A stretch of DNA of 32,765 bases from Coprobacter tertius (GCF_024330105.1 NZ_JANDHW010000019.1:1-32765), one strand, 5' to 3'. Shown: positions 17,215 to 25,098, counted from the stretch's first letter. Numbers and translations: made by a program. The notes: generated from the sequence alone by a model not told the origin.

Positions 17215-18293
17215 TACATTAATTTTTCTTTCAGAGCGGCTAACACTTCATCAGGGGTAGGTACAATTCCTCCTAATCGTCCGAAATGTTCTACTTTCAC
17301 TCGTCCGTTTACTGCCAGGCGCACATCTTCTACCATTTGACCCGCGTTAAGCTCGGCAGAAAGCATCCCTTTAACTTTACCGCCGTATGAAGCGATGATA
17401 TCGGTCGGGAACGGCCATAATGTGATCGGCCGCAAAAGACCTATTTTTAATCCTTCTTCACGTGCGAGTTCTATGGTTTTCTGACATATGCGAGCCATAG
17501 ATCCGAAAGCTATAATAAGGTAATCGGCATCTTCGCAATTAATTTCTTCATAACGAACTTCGTTTTCAGTGATTTTTTTGTATTTCGCCTGAAAACGAAT
17601 GTTATTCTGTTCCATTACTGCGGGATCTAACTCGAGAGAAGTAATTACATTGCGTTTGCGGTTTCCTTTTTTGCCAAGGGTAGCCCAAGGCATTTGTTCT
17701 CTGATTTCTTCTTCGGTACGGCGTTTACGATAGGGTGGCAATACTACTTTTTCCATCATTTGGCCGATAATTCCATCGGCAAGTATAATGGCCGGATTGC
17801 AATATTTAAAAGCAAGATCGAATCCTAAAGTAACAAAATCAGCCATCTCTTGTACCGATGCCGGAGCGAGAGTTATGAGTCGGTAGTCTCCATGTCCGCC
17901 GCCTTTTACGGTTTGGAAATAATCTGCCTGGCTGGGTTGTATGGTTCCCAGACCGGGACCACCCCGCATAACGTTTACGATGAGGCAGGGTAGTTCTGCA
18001 CCCGCCAGGTATGAAATACCCTCTTGTTTGAGGCTGACACCGGGACTAGACGATGAAGTCATTACGGCTTTTCCGCAACCTGCACCTCCGTAAACCATAT
18101 TTATAGCGGCAACTTCACTTTCTGCCTGCAATACGACCATCCCGGTCGTTTCCCAGGGCTTTAGTTCCATTAATGTCTCCATTACCTCGGATTGCGGAGT
18201 GATAGGATAACCGAAATATCCGTCGGCCCCGCTACGGATAGCGGCATGTGCGATGGCTTCGTTTCCCTTCATTAATTTTATTTCTTCTGTCAT
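17214..18293 (-). CDS. vorB: 2-oxoacid:ferredoxin oxidoreductase, alpha subunit (VorB-type)
   Basis: A 359-residue alpha subunit. 'KLMKGNEAIAHAAIRSGADG' followed by 'YFGYPITPQSEVMETLMEL' is the conserved N-terminal pyrimidine-binding domain, and 'SSSSPGVSLKQEGISYLAGAELP' follows. The C-terminal part ('YLIIAFGSMARICQKTIELA', 'GLLRPITLWPFP') is the transketolase-C-like domain. Close relatives in Bacteroidales are usually named 3-methyl-2-oxobutanoate dehydrogenase subunit VorB, which would make isobutyryl-CoA and related acyl-CoAs. A 2-oxoglutarate role is the main alternative. The gene follows the ferredoxin subunit by 46 bp and overlaps the beta subunit by one base. Confidence 0.88.
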   Translation of the reverse strand: MTEEIKLMKGNEAIAHAAIRSGADGYFGYPITPQSEVMETLMELKPWETTGMVVLQAESEVAAINMVYGGAGCGKAVMTSSSSPGVSLKQEGISYLAGAELPCLIVNVMRGGPGLGTIQPSQADYFQTVKGGGHGDYRLITLAPASVQEMADFVTLGFDLAFKYCNPAIILADGIIGQMMEKVVLPPYRKRRTEEEIREQMPWATLGKKGNRKRNVITSLELDPAVMEQNNIRFQAKYKKITENEVRYEEINCEDADYLIIAFGSMARICQKTIELAREEGLKIGLLRPITLWPFPTDIIASYGGKVKGMLSAELNAGQMVEDVRLAVNGRVKVEHFGRLGGIVPTPDEVLAALKEKLM

Positions 18294-18339
18294 ATCGGTA
18301 AGTTCTTATGTTAAGTTCAAATGACGGGAATTCCCATAG

Positions 18340-18567
18340 TTATAATTTCACTTTATATATGGTAATACATCCGTCGGGACATACGTAACCGCAACTGGCA
18401 CACCCTATGCAGTTATCGGGATTTTTCATATAAGCGTAATGATATCCTTTATCGTTTACCTCTTTGGGTTGAAGAGCCAGTACATCGGCCGGACAAGCGA
18501 CAACACAGAGTTCGCATCCTTTGCAACGATCGTTGTTTACCACAACAGCTCCTTTTACTTTAGCCAT
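18340..18567 (-). CDS. 4Fe-4S ferredoxin-like subunit of 2-oxoacid oxidoreductase
   Basis: A 75-residue two-cluster ferredoxin. The motifs are 'CKGCELCVVACPAD' (C-x2-C-x2-C-x3-C-P) and 'CIGCASCGYVCPDGC' (C-x2-C-x2-C-x3-C-P). It is the delta-type subunit that accepts electrons from the TPP/FeS core. The ATG at 18567 (MAKVKG...) is preferred over an upstream TTG that would add two residues. It is the first gene of the operon, with a possible -7 promoter element 27 bp upstream. Confidence 0.9.
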   Translation of the reverse strand: MAKVKGAVVVNNDRCKGCELCVVACPADVLALQPKEVNDKGYHYAYMKNPDNCIGCASCGYVCPDGCITIYKVKL

Positions 18568-18593
18568 AATCAAGTATTATTTTTTGTGTCATG

Positions 18594-18601
18594 CAAAATT
18601 A
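18594..18601 (-). promoter_or_regulatory. Possible -7 element of the 2-oxoacid oxidoreductase operon
   Basis: On the - strand the sequence reads TAATTTTG, matching the Bacteroides -7 consensus TAnnTTTG, 27 bp before the ferredoxin-subunit ATG. I see no TTTG at the proper -33 distance (a TTTG lies only 12 bp upstream), so support is partial. Confidence 0.4.
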
Positions 18602-18789
18602 GTGTTTTATTCGCAAAATTTCTTCCGGGCTGTTTAATAAAATTTAAAATAGAAGTATCGAGTAATGTAATTATCATGTTGACAAAGAGTTGTGTCTCGT
18701 GTTTTTATCGGACTTTACCGATGGAAAAGAGTCTCTTTTGTATATGCATATTTATTATAAAAGAGGAATAAATATACGATTTTTGAATT

Positions 18790-19680
18790 TTAATCGATAA
18801 AACGTTTTACGATTTCGTCGTATTTGTCTATGCGTCTGTCGCGCAAGAAAGGCCACCAGCGCCGTACATTTTCGGAGCGGTTGAGATCGATATCGACAAT
18901 AAGATTCTCTTCTTTGTCATTCGATGCTTCGGCCAATAATTCTCCCTGAGGACCGGCGACGAAGCTATTACCCCAGAATTTTATTCCGTTGGTTTGTCCG
19001 GAAGGATCGGGTTCATGTCCGACCCGGTTAACCGAGATTACCGGAAGTCCGTTTGCCACTGCATGCCCACGTTGCGAGATAATCCATGCATCGAGTTGTC
19101 GGGCTTGTTCTTCTTGAGTATCGCTGCTTTCCCAACCGATAGCGGTAGGATATATTAAAATATCGGCTCCTTTTAATGCCATCATTCGGGCGGCTTCGGG
19201 ATACCATTGATCCCAGCATATTAATACTCCTAAGGTTCCTAAAGAGGTTTTAATGGGTTCGAAACCCAGATCTCCCGGAGTAAAATAGAATTTTTCATAA
19301 TAAGCCGGGTCATCGGGAATATGCATTTTACGATACTTGCCGGCGATTGTACCGTCGGTATCGAATACAACTGCAGTATTGTGATATAAGCCCGGGGCTC
19401 TGCGTTCGAATAATGATGTAACCAGCACTATTTTTTCTTCATAGGCTAAATTCCCATAAAATTCGGTAGATGGGCCCGGAATAGGTTCTGCGAGATCGAA
19501 TAATTCTGTGTTTTCTGTCTGGCAGAAATAAATACTGTTGTGAAGCTCTTGTAATATGACCAATCGAGCCCCTTTTCGGGAGCATTTTTTGATGTTTTCG
19601 GCAAGTCTTTTTTTATTTTCTTCTATGTCGTTTCCCATACTTAGCTGTATGAGAGCGGTTTTTATCGTTTTATCTTTCAT
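18790..19680 (-). CDS. aguB: N-carbamoylputrescine amidase
   Basis: A 296-residue carbon-nitrogen hydrolase of the nitrilase superfamily. The catalytic triad is visible: E45 in 'VILQELHNSIYF', K118 in 'YRKMHIPDD', and C155 in 'GVLICWDQWYPEAAR'. Length and the run 'DDPAYYEKFYFTPGD' fit N-carbamoylputrescine amidase, which converts N-carbamoylputrescine to putrescine, CO2 and ammonia. It lies 7 bp downstream of agmatine deiminase, completing a two-step agmatine-to-putrescine pathway. Confidence 0.93.
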   Translation of the reverse strand: MKDKTIKTALIQLSMGNDIEENKKRLAENIKKCSRKGARLVILQELHNSIYFCQTENTELFDLAEPIPGPSTEFYGNLAYEEKIVLVTSLFERRAPGLYHNTAVVFDTDGTIAGKYRKMHIPDDPAYYEKFYFTPGDLGFEPIKTSLGTLGVLICWDQWYPEAARMMALKGADILIYPTAIGWESSDTQEEQARQLDAWIISQRGHAVANGLPVISVNRVGHEPDPSGQTNGIKFWGNSFVAGPQGELLAEASNDKEENLIVDIDLNRSENVRRWWPFLRDRRIDKYDEIVKRFID

Positions 19681-19687
19681 ACGGTTT

Positions 19688-20716
19688 TTATTTTATTACT
19701 CCTTGTGGATATTGCATGGTTACACAATGTAAAGAACCGTGCTGTTTTATAAGTGGAAGGCAATCTATTCCGATAATTGTACGATCGGGAAAGGCTTGTT
19801 GTAAAATTTGCCCGGCATTTTGATCATTTTGCGGTTGATTATATGTAGGATATAATACCACACCGTTTAGAATTAAAAAGTTGGCATAAGTTGCAGGTAG
19901 TCGTTCTCCGTTTTCATAGCAGGCTTCGGCCATAGGTAAGGGGAGAAGTCTGAATGGTTTTCCTTCGTTGGTACGGAATGTTTTTAATTGTTCTTCCATT
20001 TTTTCTAAAGCGGTAAAATGTTCGTCGTTACGGTCGGTACATTTTATATATATTATTGTGTCTTCGGGGCATAAACGGGCCAAAGTATCGATATGGCTGT
20101 CGGTATCGTCTCCTGCCAAATAACCGTGATCGATCCATAAAATATGCTTTATACCCAGTTCAGATTTCAAATATTCTTCAATTTGTTTTTTATTCCATTG
20201 TCCATTCCGATTAGGAGATAGCAGACATTCACTTGAAGTAAGAAGGTTACCTTTCCCGTCGGATTCGATCGACCCTCCTTCGATAACGAAATTAAGCCGG
20301 TTGATATATTCGGCATCGAAAATGCCTTGTTTGTAACATGTATGTGTTATGAGATTATCGAAATTTGAAGCGAATTTCAATCCCCAGCCATTAAATTTGA
20401 AATCGAGCAATCGGGGCCTTCCCTCCTTTAGAATAGTTATGGCTCCGTGATCTCTCGCCCAAATATCGTTGGTATCGCATTTAACAAAACGTACATTATT
20501 TAAATTGACCGTATTTTTTATTTGCCGGATTACTGCATCGGGTTCGGGAGAAACAATGAGCAGTTTTTCACGCAGGCTGATTTCCCGGGCAATCTCAACA
20601 AAACATTTTTCAACTTCTTCGAGCATGTAAGCCCAGTCTGTTGCAGCGTGAGGCCAAGTTAATTGTATACCTGATTGATTTTCCCATTCAGCGGGGAAAC
20701 GTATTATATCGGTCAT
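19688..20716 (-). CDS. aguA: Agmatine deiminase
   Basis: A 342-residue member of the peptidyl-arginine-deiminase-like guanidino-modifying superfamily. Motifs include 'QLTWPHAATDWAYMLEE', 'DTNDIWARDHGAI', 'FVIEGGSIESDGKGNLLTS', 'WIDHGYLAGDDTDSHIDTLA' (with the catalytic His/Asp region) and the nucleophile C331 in 'HGSLHCVTMQYP' close to the C terminus. It hydrolyses agmatine to N-carbamoylputrescine and ammonia in the cytoplasm. The start overlaps the DUF2148 stop (ATGA). It is preceded by a full AGGAGG, rare in Bacteroidota, which fixes the start and suggests strong independent initiation inside the operon. Confidence 0.94.
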   Translation of the reverse strand: MTDIIRFPAEWENQSGIQLTWPHAATDWAYMLEEVEKCFVEIAREISLREKLLIVSPEPDAVIRQIKNTVNLNNVRFVKCDTNDIWARDHGAITILKEGRPRLLDFKFNGWGLKFASNFDNLITHTCYKQGIFDAEYINRLNFVIEGGSIESDGKGNLLTSSECLLSPNRNGQWNKKQIEEYLKSELGIKHILWIDHGYLAGDDTDSHIDTLARLCPEDTIIYIKCTDRNDEHFTALEKMEEQLKTFRTNEGKPFRLLPLPMAEACYENGERLPATYANFLILNGVVLYPTYNQPQNDQNAGQILQQAFPDRTIIGIDCLPLIKQHGSLHCVTMQYPQGVIK

Positions 20717-21255
20717 GAATTTACCTCCTGTTTTGGTTTACGGTCGAAAAAAGGATTTTTTGAAGATACGCTCAACGGTAAAGCAATTATTTGATGACAT
20801 TCTCCGAGAAGTCCGAGCCGTTCGGCAGCCCATCCGGCCGAAAACATGACTCGTGTATCGATTCGCAAATCAGCTGCTTTGGAACATGCCGAGCCTATGG
20901 CTATGCCTACATCTATCGAATTAATGGCACATGGAGTTTGTTCTGGTTTTTCGGCACAGGTAGAAAATCCGCAATAAGCGCAATTTAAGCCCTGTTTCTG
21001 TTCTTTCGTTCCGATAAGAATCAGAGCTTCGGCTTTTAATATATTATCGGCATCTCTTAGCAGGAATTTCATTCCGGTAAGTTCCGATATTTCGATCATT
21101 TCTTTCGAAAGTTTTTCAATATCTTCTCCTGTGATTGTAGCTATTTCTATTACATCTATCCCTTTCCCTTTGGGGGCGGTACGTGCGGCATTCATTATAT
21201 GGCGTGCAGCAGACAATACCGATTCGTGTCGTGAACTCCTTTCATCGATGATCAT
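20713..21255 (-). CDS. DUF2148 (ferredoxin-domain-like) protein
   Basis: A 180-residue protein. A cysteine-rich stretch from 'GLNCAYCGFSTCAEKPEQT' through 'PCAINSIDVGIAIGSACSKA' (C-x2-C-x4-C-x7-C and a later C) is the DUF2148 signature and could hold an Fe-S cluster. Its function is not established. The start is placed at ATG 21255 (MIIDERSSRH...), not the ATG at 21318. A consensus -7 box at 21282-21289 sits between them, so the longer form would start upstream of its own transcript. It is the first gene of an operon with aguA and aguB. Confidence 0.8.
   Translation of the reverse strand: MIIDERSSRHESVLSAARHIMNAARTAPKGKGIDVIEIATITGEDIEKLSKEMIEISELTGMKFLLRDADNILKAEALILIGTKEQKQGLNCAYCGFSTCAEKPEQTPCAINSIDVGIAIGSACSKAADLRIDTRVMFSAGWAAERLGLLGECHQIIALPLSVSSKNPFFDRKPKQEVNS
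20724..20729 (-). promoter_or_regulatory. Strong Shine-Dalgarno for aguA
   Basis: The - strand reads AGGAGGTAA, with AGGAGG 7 bp before the aguA ATG. It lies inside the 3' end of the DUF2148 gene. Almost no other gene in this window has such a site. Confidence 0.75.
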
Positions 21256-21281
21256 ATCGTTTATTTTTAAAGATATTTCTG

Positions 21282-21289
21282 CAAATATA
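21282..21289 (-). promoter_or_regulatory. -7 promoter element of the DUF2148-aguA-aguB operon
   Basis: On the - strand the sequence reads TATATTTGC, matching TAnnTTTG. It is 26 bp before the ATG at 21255 and predicts a leader of about 20 nt. The -33 element is poor (a TTTTAC about 18-20 bp upstream), so this rests mainly on the -7 match. Confidence 0.5.
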
Positions 21290-21416
21290 GTCAATCTATT
21301 TTGTAAAATTGGGAGCATCTGTTGTATGCGCTTTATAAGGTGTGCTAAATAAAACTAATCAAGCAATCTTTTCTTTGCGAATGACTGTTTTCTGTAGGTA
21401 TTTAAGTACAAATATA

Positions 21417-21788
21417 ATGATTGAAACGATTTCGAAAGCCCGATTTATTAGGGATATAGCTGATTTTACTCGTGAGGCACCATGGAGTTATAGAGGAACG
21501 CGCCCGGCTGTGATCGTATTTCACGACAGTGAGGATTTATACGATGAGGAAATAAAAATGATATATGAGCCTTTGGCCGGTGTGTTTAAACAAGCTTTAT
21601 TTTTACAAGTACTTATCGATCATAATACGGAATTGGCTCATGCTTATGATATTTATCAGTCTCCTACAATTATGTTTATTCCGGTACAGGGAAAACCTCT
21701 TTTTGTAAGGAGTGCTCTTACTTATCATGAGGCCGAAGATAATATCCGCTTACTTGTGGAGGGCAAGATGGACGGATACAGGTTGTAA
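21417..21788 (+). CDS. Thioredoxin-fold protein lacking CxxC
   Basis: A 123-residue thioredoxin-like protein. 'RPAVIVFHDSEDLYDEEIKM' matches beta-strand 3 and helix 2 of thioredoxin, but the CxxC active site is replaced by DSEDLY. 'AHAYDIYQSPTIMFIPVQGKPLF' contains the cis-proline loop (SPT) and the following strands. There is no cysteine at either active-site position, so it should not be a thiol oxidoreductase. A chaperone-like or binding role is possible. The ATG at 21417 is chosen because the upstream in-frame extension has no thioredoxin-like sequence. It is divergent from the agmatine operon. Confidence 0.65.
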   Translation: MIETISKARFIRDIADFTREAPWSYRGTRPAVIVFHDSEDLYDEEIKMIYEPLAGVFKQALFLQVLIDHNTELAHAYDIYQSPTIMFIPVQGKPLFVRSALTYHEAEDNIRLLVEGKMDGYRL

Positions 21789-21929
21789 CGAATTTATTTT
21801 ATGACTTCTTTTCAATATGTTTTATTCGGTATCGAGCGATAATACGAATAAATAGTGCGATAATTACTGTTGTTAAAATCATTTGTTACAATCATTATAG
21901 AATGAGATCAAAAAATTAATCGATTTATT

Positions 21930-21977
21930 TTTATTGCAATGAGGGGGAACGATATCGTTCCCCCTCATTGCAATAAA
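21930..21977. terminator. Perfect 48-bp palindrome, bidirectional terminator
   Basis: Arms of 24 bp meet with no spacer: ATTGCAATGAGGGGGAACGA lies in the left arm and its exact complement in the right. A T-rich flank (TTTATTTTT) lies on the left side and an AT-rich flank on the right. It sits between convergent genes ending at 21788 (+) and 21993 (-), so it most likely stops transcription from both sides. Confidence 0.75.
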
Positions 21978-21992
21978 TCAGATAATAAGTTT

Positions 21993-22580
21993 CTATTTTT
22001 TAGTATTCAGGGGTTTAACCGGGAATTTCGAGAAAAGAGTTTTTACGGCGCTATTTATTTCTGAAACGTTTCTCAGGTTACTTTGTCCGTTTTCGAGAAT
22101 AGTGGAGACTGAAGCGGAATAAAGGAATAGTTTTTCTTTCATATTTACTAAATCGATCGATAAAACTCCCTCTTTGTATATACCAGTGATAATTTTTGCA
22201 TTAGCATAATAGCTTTGCCAATAAAGCGAACGCGGATATATAAAATATGGGTAGAAACCATTATACGGATAATATCCGGGAGGGAGAGCAGGCTCGGTCG
22301 CTATTTTAGTTTCGACGGTAAGCCCTATGTTTACCAAAAGTATGGCATCGGGAGATTCGGTATACCCTCTTTCATTCATTTGCTGACGTATAGCATTGGA
22401 TATGTTATAATAATCGATCATAGTCATGATCGAAGGGAGTTTTCCGTCCTCAGGACCTGCAATACGGTAAGTTTTATAAGCGGCGAGGTCGGCATTGTTG
22501 TACGTTTCACTGTTGATAAGCTGATATGCGCTACATCCCGACAGCAAAACCACCGATAATAAAAAGATTAATTTTTTCAT
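21993..22580 (-). CDS. DUF4136 lipoprotein
   Basis: A 195-residue lipoprotein. The signal peptide 'MKKLIFLLSVVLLSGC' ends in a lipobox with the acylated cysteine at position 16. The mature part has the DUF4136 pattern: 'LAAYKTYRIAGPEDG', 'NAIRQQMNERGYTESPDAILLV', and a tyrosine/proline-rich stretch (PPGYYPYNGFYPYFIYP), ending with 'INSAVKTLFSKFPV'. Proteins of this family are common envelope lipoproteins of Bacteroidota with no assigned function. It is probably anchored in a membrane facing the periplasm. It is a single gene ending at the shared palindromic terminator. Confidence 0.85.
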   Translation of the reverse strand: MKKLIFLLSVVLLSGCSAYQLINSETYNNADLAAYKTYRIAGPEDGKLPSIMTMIDYYNISNAIRQQMNERGYTESPDAILLVNIGLTVETKIATEPALPPGYYPYNGFYPYFIYPRSLYWQSYYANAKIITGIYKEGVLSIDLVNMKEKLFLYSASVSTILENGQSNLRNVSEINSAVKTLFSKFPVKPLNTKK

Positions 22581-22741
22581 ATCATTGAGTTTTTAATTTA
22601 TCCTGAAAATTGAAAAATCAGGTTTGTATTTAAAACAATTTCTTTCTTAATATTGTTTTGCTATCGTAAAAACGATGGTAATATTTTTTGGACATAAAAA
22701 ACTCGGTTTAGATATTATTTTTTAATTAAATTATTATTTAT

Positions 22742-22773
22742 TTTGCCTTTCTCCGAATTTATATTTATATTTG
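22742..22773 (+). promoter_or_regulatory. Consensus promoter of the 87-aa acidic protein gene
   Basis: TTTG at 22742-22745 and TATATTTG at 22766-22773 are separated by 20 bp, a full match to the Bacteroides housekeeping promoter. The predicted start of transcription near 22780 lies 45 bp before the ATG at 22825. It excludes the longer reading frame that would begin at 22771. Confidence 0.8.
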
Positions 22774-22824
22774 GAAGGTGTCATATACAAAATAAATGCA
22801 TATTGCATTTTAATATTTTGGATT

Positions 22825-23088
22825 ATGGATAGAGATATAACAGAAGTATTTGAAAATTTGATACAAAAATACCGTGAATATGAGGCGGCGTATGAAGTTT
22901 TCCTGACAATGATCGAATCGGATGAAACATTACAGGAAGACTATTCTGAATGGTGCGCTGCGATGGGGTATAGTGAGAAAAAAGGATTTGCCGGTTTTTA
23001 TGATGAATATATTGAACGGGACGATACCATTTGGGATTCTATTTTCCCGAATCGTGAAGAATATAATGATGAATTTGGTAAAGAATAG
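22825..23088 (+). CDS. Small acidic protein of unknown function
   Basis: An 87-residue protein starting MDRDITEVFENLIQ. It is strongly acidic, rich in Glu, Asp and aromatic residues, with predicted amphipathic helices ('FENLIQKYREYEAAYEVFLT') and a conserved-looking 'EKKGFAGFYDEYIERDDTIW'. There is no signal peptide or membrane segment. I do not recognise the family. The well-formed promoter and clean reading frame support it as a real, separately expressed gene. Confidence 0.65.
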   Translation: MDRDITEVFENLIQKYREYEAAYEVFLTMIESDETLQEDYSEWCAAMGYSEKKGFAGFYDEYIERDDTIWDSIFPNREEYNDEFGKE

Positions 23089-23288
23089 ATATTCAGCATA
23101 AAATATAAAAGAGTGTGTCGAAAAATGTTAGAGAATAATTATTTGATATATGCTAAATTTCTTCTTTTAAATAAATGAAAAAATATTTAGATTGGTGAAT
23201 TAATTCAACAATCGTATTCTGATATATTAAATATTATGAATTATGTAAACTTTATACAGGCAACCCTGTTTTACATACACAAATGAAT

Positions 23289-23365
23289 TAAATTTGCATT
23301 GTGTTTTTCATGGTATTAGATTTAAGGTTAATGAAGATTGGTTGTCGTGAGACAACCTTTTTTTT
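23289..23365 (+). ncRNA. Candidate small RNA with its own promoter element and terminator
   Basis: A -7-like TAAATTTG (23289-23296) is followed about 45 bp later by a textbook intrinsic terminator. The stem is GGTTGTC (23340-23346), loop GTGA, complement GACAACC (23351-23357) and eight T (23358-23365). No reading frame lies between. A transcript from about 23303 would be about 60 nt. The -33 element is weak, so this is a candidate. A terminator for readthrough from the upstream acidic-protein gene is the alternative. Confidence 0.4.
23340..23365 (+). terminator. Intrinsic terminator upstream of the recombinase
   Basis: A 7-bp GC-containing stem (GGTTGTC / GACAACC) with a GTGA tetraloop and eight T residues. 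It isolates the recombinase gene from upstream transcription. Confidence 0.75.
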
Positions 23366-23787
23366 GTCCAACACTATTCTAACAAAAGATTCTTATAATC
23401 AATGATTTTAATTTTACCTGTTTTTCGATTTTTTACATACAGGTATAATATTCCGAGATTTTACTCATCTCTGTGTAACGATATGTACACTTATATAGTG
23501 TTTTCAGGGAAAATTTTTTCACTAGGGAAATAAGTAGATTGGTAAATAAATGGTATTGAGATAGAACTGATAATTCTATATTGTATTAATATTGTATTTT
23601 TATAATATTAAATTGCACTCGAACTATAAAGTGAGTATGTAAATGTTTTTTTGAATTTCCTATTTTTTTAGTTTATTGTAATTAAATATTTTTACAAATA
23701 AAGTTATATCTTTCATTTTTTTTCGACTGTACAATATAATTTTTTTTAGGGTTTAACAAAAATATTAGTACTAAATGTTATAGTTGT

Positions 23788-25098
23788 ATGGATGTGTATA
23801 TTAATTCGTCTTTATGGGTACAACCGAAGTTAAGAATTTGTCGTTCTACGTTTGTAAATCGTCTTTATCGATCTAAAACGACAATAAATATGACCTCGAT
23901 AAAAGCTCGTCTTAATCGTTCGCATAAAAATAAAGAAGGTTTGTATCCACTTGTGATACAATTGATAAGGAAAAGAAAAAAACGAGAATTGTATACACCA
24001 TATCGGTTGACAGAAAAGGAGTTTGACTTGTCTTCCGAAAGGGCATCTGTTATAGGAAGAAGCAGGAATAGGGCTACCTATATACGAGAGGCTAACGAGT
24101 ATATTTTTCTGATGAAAGAAAATTTATCTGCTATATTGCAGTCTTTAGAGAAAATAGATTTTGACTTTAGTGTTGATGATCTTGTCGAAGCTTATCGTCA
24201 TCATAGTGATCTTAATTGTATTTTCGTTTATATCGATTATCATGCTCAACGATTAGAACAAGAAGGAAAATTTGGTACAGCAGGTAATTATATGAATACA
24301 GGTCGTTCTTTTGAAAAATTTGTAGGACGCCGTTTATTTTATTGGGAGGAACTTACTTCTAAAATATTATGTGGTTACATTTCTTTTCTGAAGAAAAGGG
24401 GAAATAGCAATAATACGATTGGTTTTTATTTGAGACATTTAAGAACTGTATATAACCGGGCGATAATAGATGGTATAATTACAGACGGGAGTGATCCTTT
24501 TAGAAAAATTCATGTGAAATGTGAAGAAACGGTGAAAAGAGCTATCTCACCTCAGTGCATCAGTCGTATTGTAAACCTCGATCTGTCCAACAAACATGTA
24601 CATTTTGAATGGGCTAGAGATATATTTCTTTTCAGCCTTTATACCCGTGGAATGTCGTTTGTAGATATTTGCTATCTGAAAAAGGTAAATCTGCGGGACG
24701 GTTATTTGAAATATATAAGGCGGAAAACAGGTCAGAGTCTCGAAATTAAGATAGAACAACCATTAAAGGTGTTGATCGATAAATATGCCGATATTACTTC
24801 TCCTTATCTTTTACCTGTATTACGTAATGACGATAGCTACTATAATTATCGGTATATGCAACGGCAATTAAATAAACGGATTCATGAGATAGGAGGGATG
24901 GTGGGAATTTCGTCACTAACTTTTTATGTGGCGCGTCATTCTTGGGCGACTACGGCGCGAAATAAAGGAATTCCACTTCCTATTATTAGTCAGGGTATGG
25001 GGCATACTTCTGAAACAACCACTCGTATTTATTTAATGCAAATCGATCGTTCTGTCATCGATCGTGCAAACAAACAAATAATTCAAAGTTGGAAGTAA
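23788..25098 (+). CDS. Tyrosine site-specific recombinase (putative DNA invertase)
   Basis: A 436-residue Bacteroidetes-type integrase. The region around residues 36-75 ('TSIKARLNRSHKNKEGLYPL') is the arm-binding-like N-terminal domain, about 140-240 the SAM-like core-binding domain, and about 252-436 the catalytic domain. Catalytic residues: R287 in 'YTRGMSFVDI', K313 in 'RRKTG', R383 in 'FYVARHSWATTA', H406 in 'GMGHTSE' and nucleophile Y415 in 'TTRIYLMQID'. The usual His of box II is Tyr380, a common change in this group. The first 34 residues look unlike the family, so M35 (23890) is a possible alternative start. The nearest plausible substrate is the pair of 26-bp inverted repeats starting 26 bp after its stop. 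Confidence 0.88.
   Translation: MDVYINSSLWVQPKLRICRSTFVNRLYRSKTTINMTSIKARLNRSHKNKEGLYPLVIQLIRKRKKRELYTPYRLTEKEFDLSSERASVIGRSRNRATYIREANEYIFLMKENLSAILQSLEKIDFDFSVDDLVEAYRHHSDLNCIFVYIDYHAQRLEQEGKFGTAGNYMNTGRSFEKFVGRRLFYWEELTSKILCGYISFLKKRGNSNNTIGFYLRHLRTVYNRAIIDGIITDGSDPFRKIHVKCEETVKRAISPQCISRIVNLDLSNKHVHFEWARDIFLFSLYTRGMSFVDICYLKKVNLRDGYLKYIRRKTGQSLEIKIEQPLKVLIDKYADITSPYLLPVLRNDDSYYNYRYMQRQLNKRIHEIGGMVGISSLTFYVARHSWATTARNKGIPLPIISQGMGHTSETTTRIYLMQIDRSVIDRANKQIIQSWK

Larger units (their letters stand above)
23089..23787. other. AT-rich intergenic region upstream of the recombinase
   Basis: About 700 bp without a convincing gene. It holds a possible short transcription unit (-7-like TAAATTTG at 23289-23296 and a terminator hairpin at 23340-23365). 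A 10-bp palindrome TTAGTACTAA at 23765-23774, 14 bp before the recombinase ATG, could be an operator. No consensus promoter for the recombinase was found. Confidence 0.5.

Noticed and set aside
18725-18739. AAAAGA-GTC-TCTTTT hairpin between the 2-oxoacid and agmatine operons as a terminator for aguB
   Set aside because: The stem is six A/T-rich pairs with no clear T run on the - strand. Too weak to call.
21256-21318. Longer DUF2148 start at 21318
   Set aside because: The consensus -7 element at 21282-21289 falls inside the extension, and the extra residues do not resemble the family.
22663-22676. Small hairpin ATCGT-AAAA-ACGAT upstream of the DUF4136 lipoprotein gene
   Set aside because: Only 5-bp arms in AT-rich sequence with no T run. 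Could be chance and no role can be assigned.
22771-22824. Longer start for the acidic protein at 22771
   Set aside because: It overlaps the -7 box of a full-consensus promoter, so the transcript would begin after this codon.
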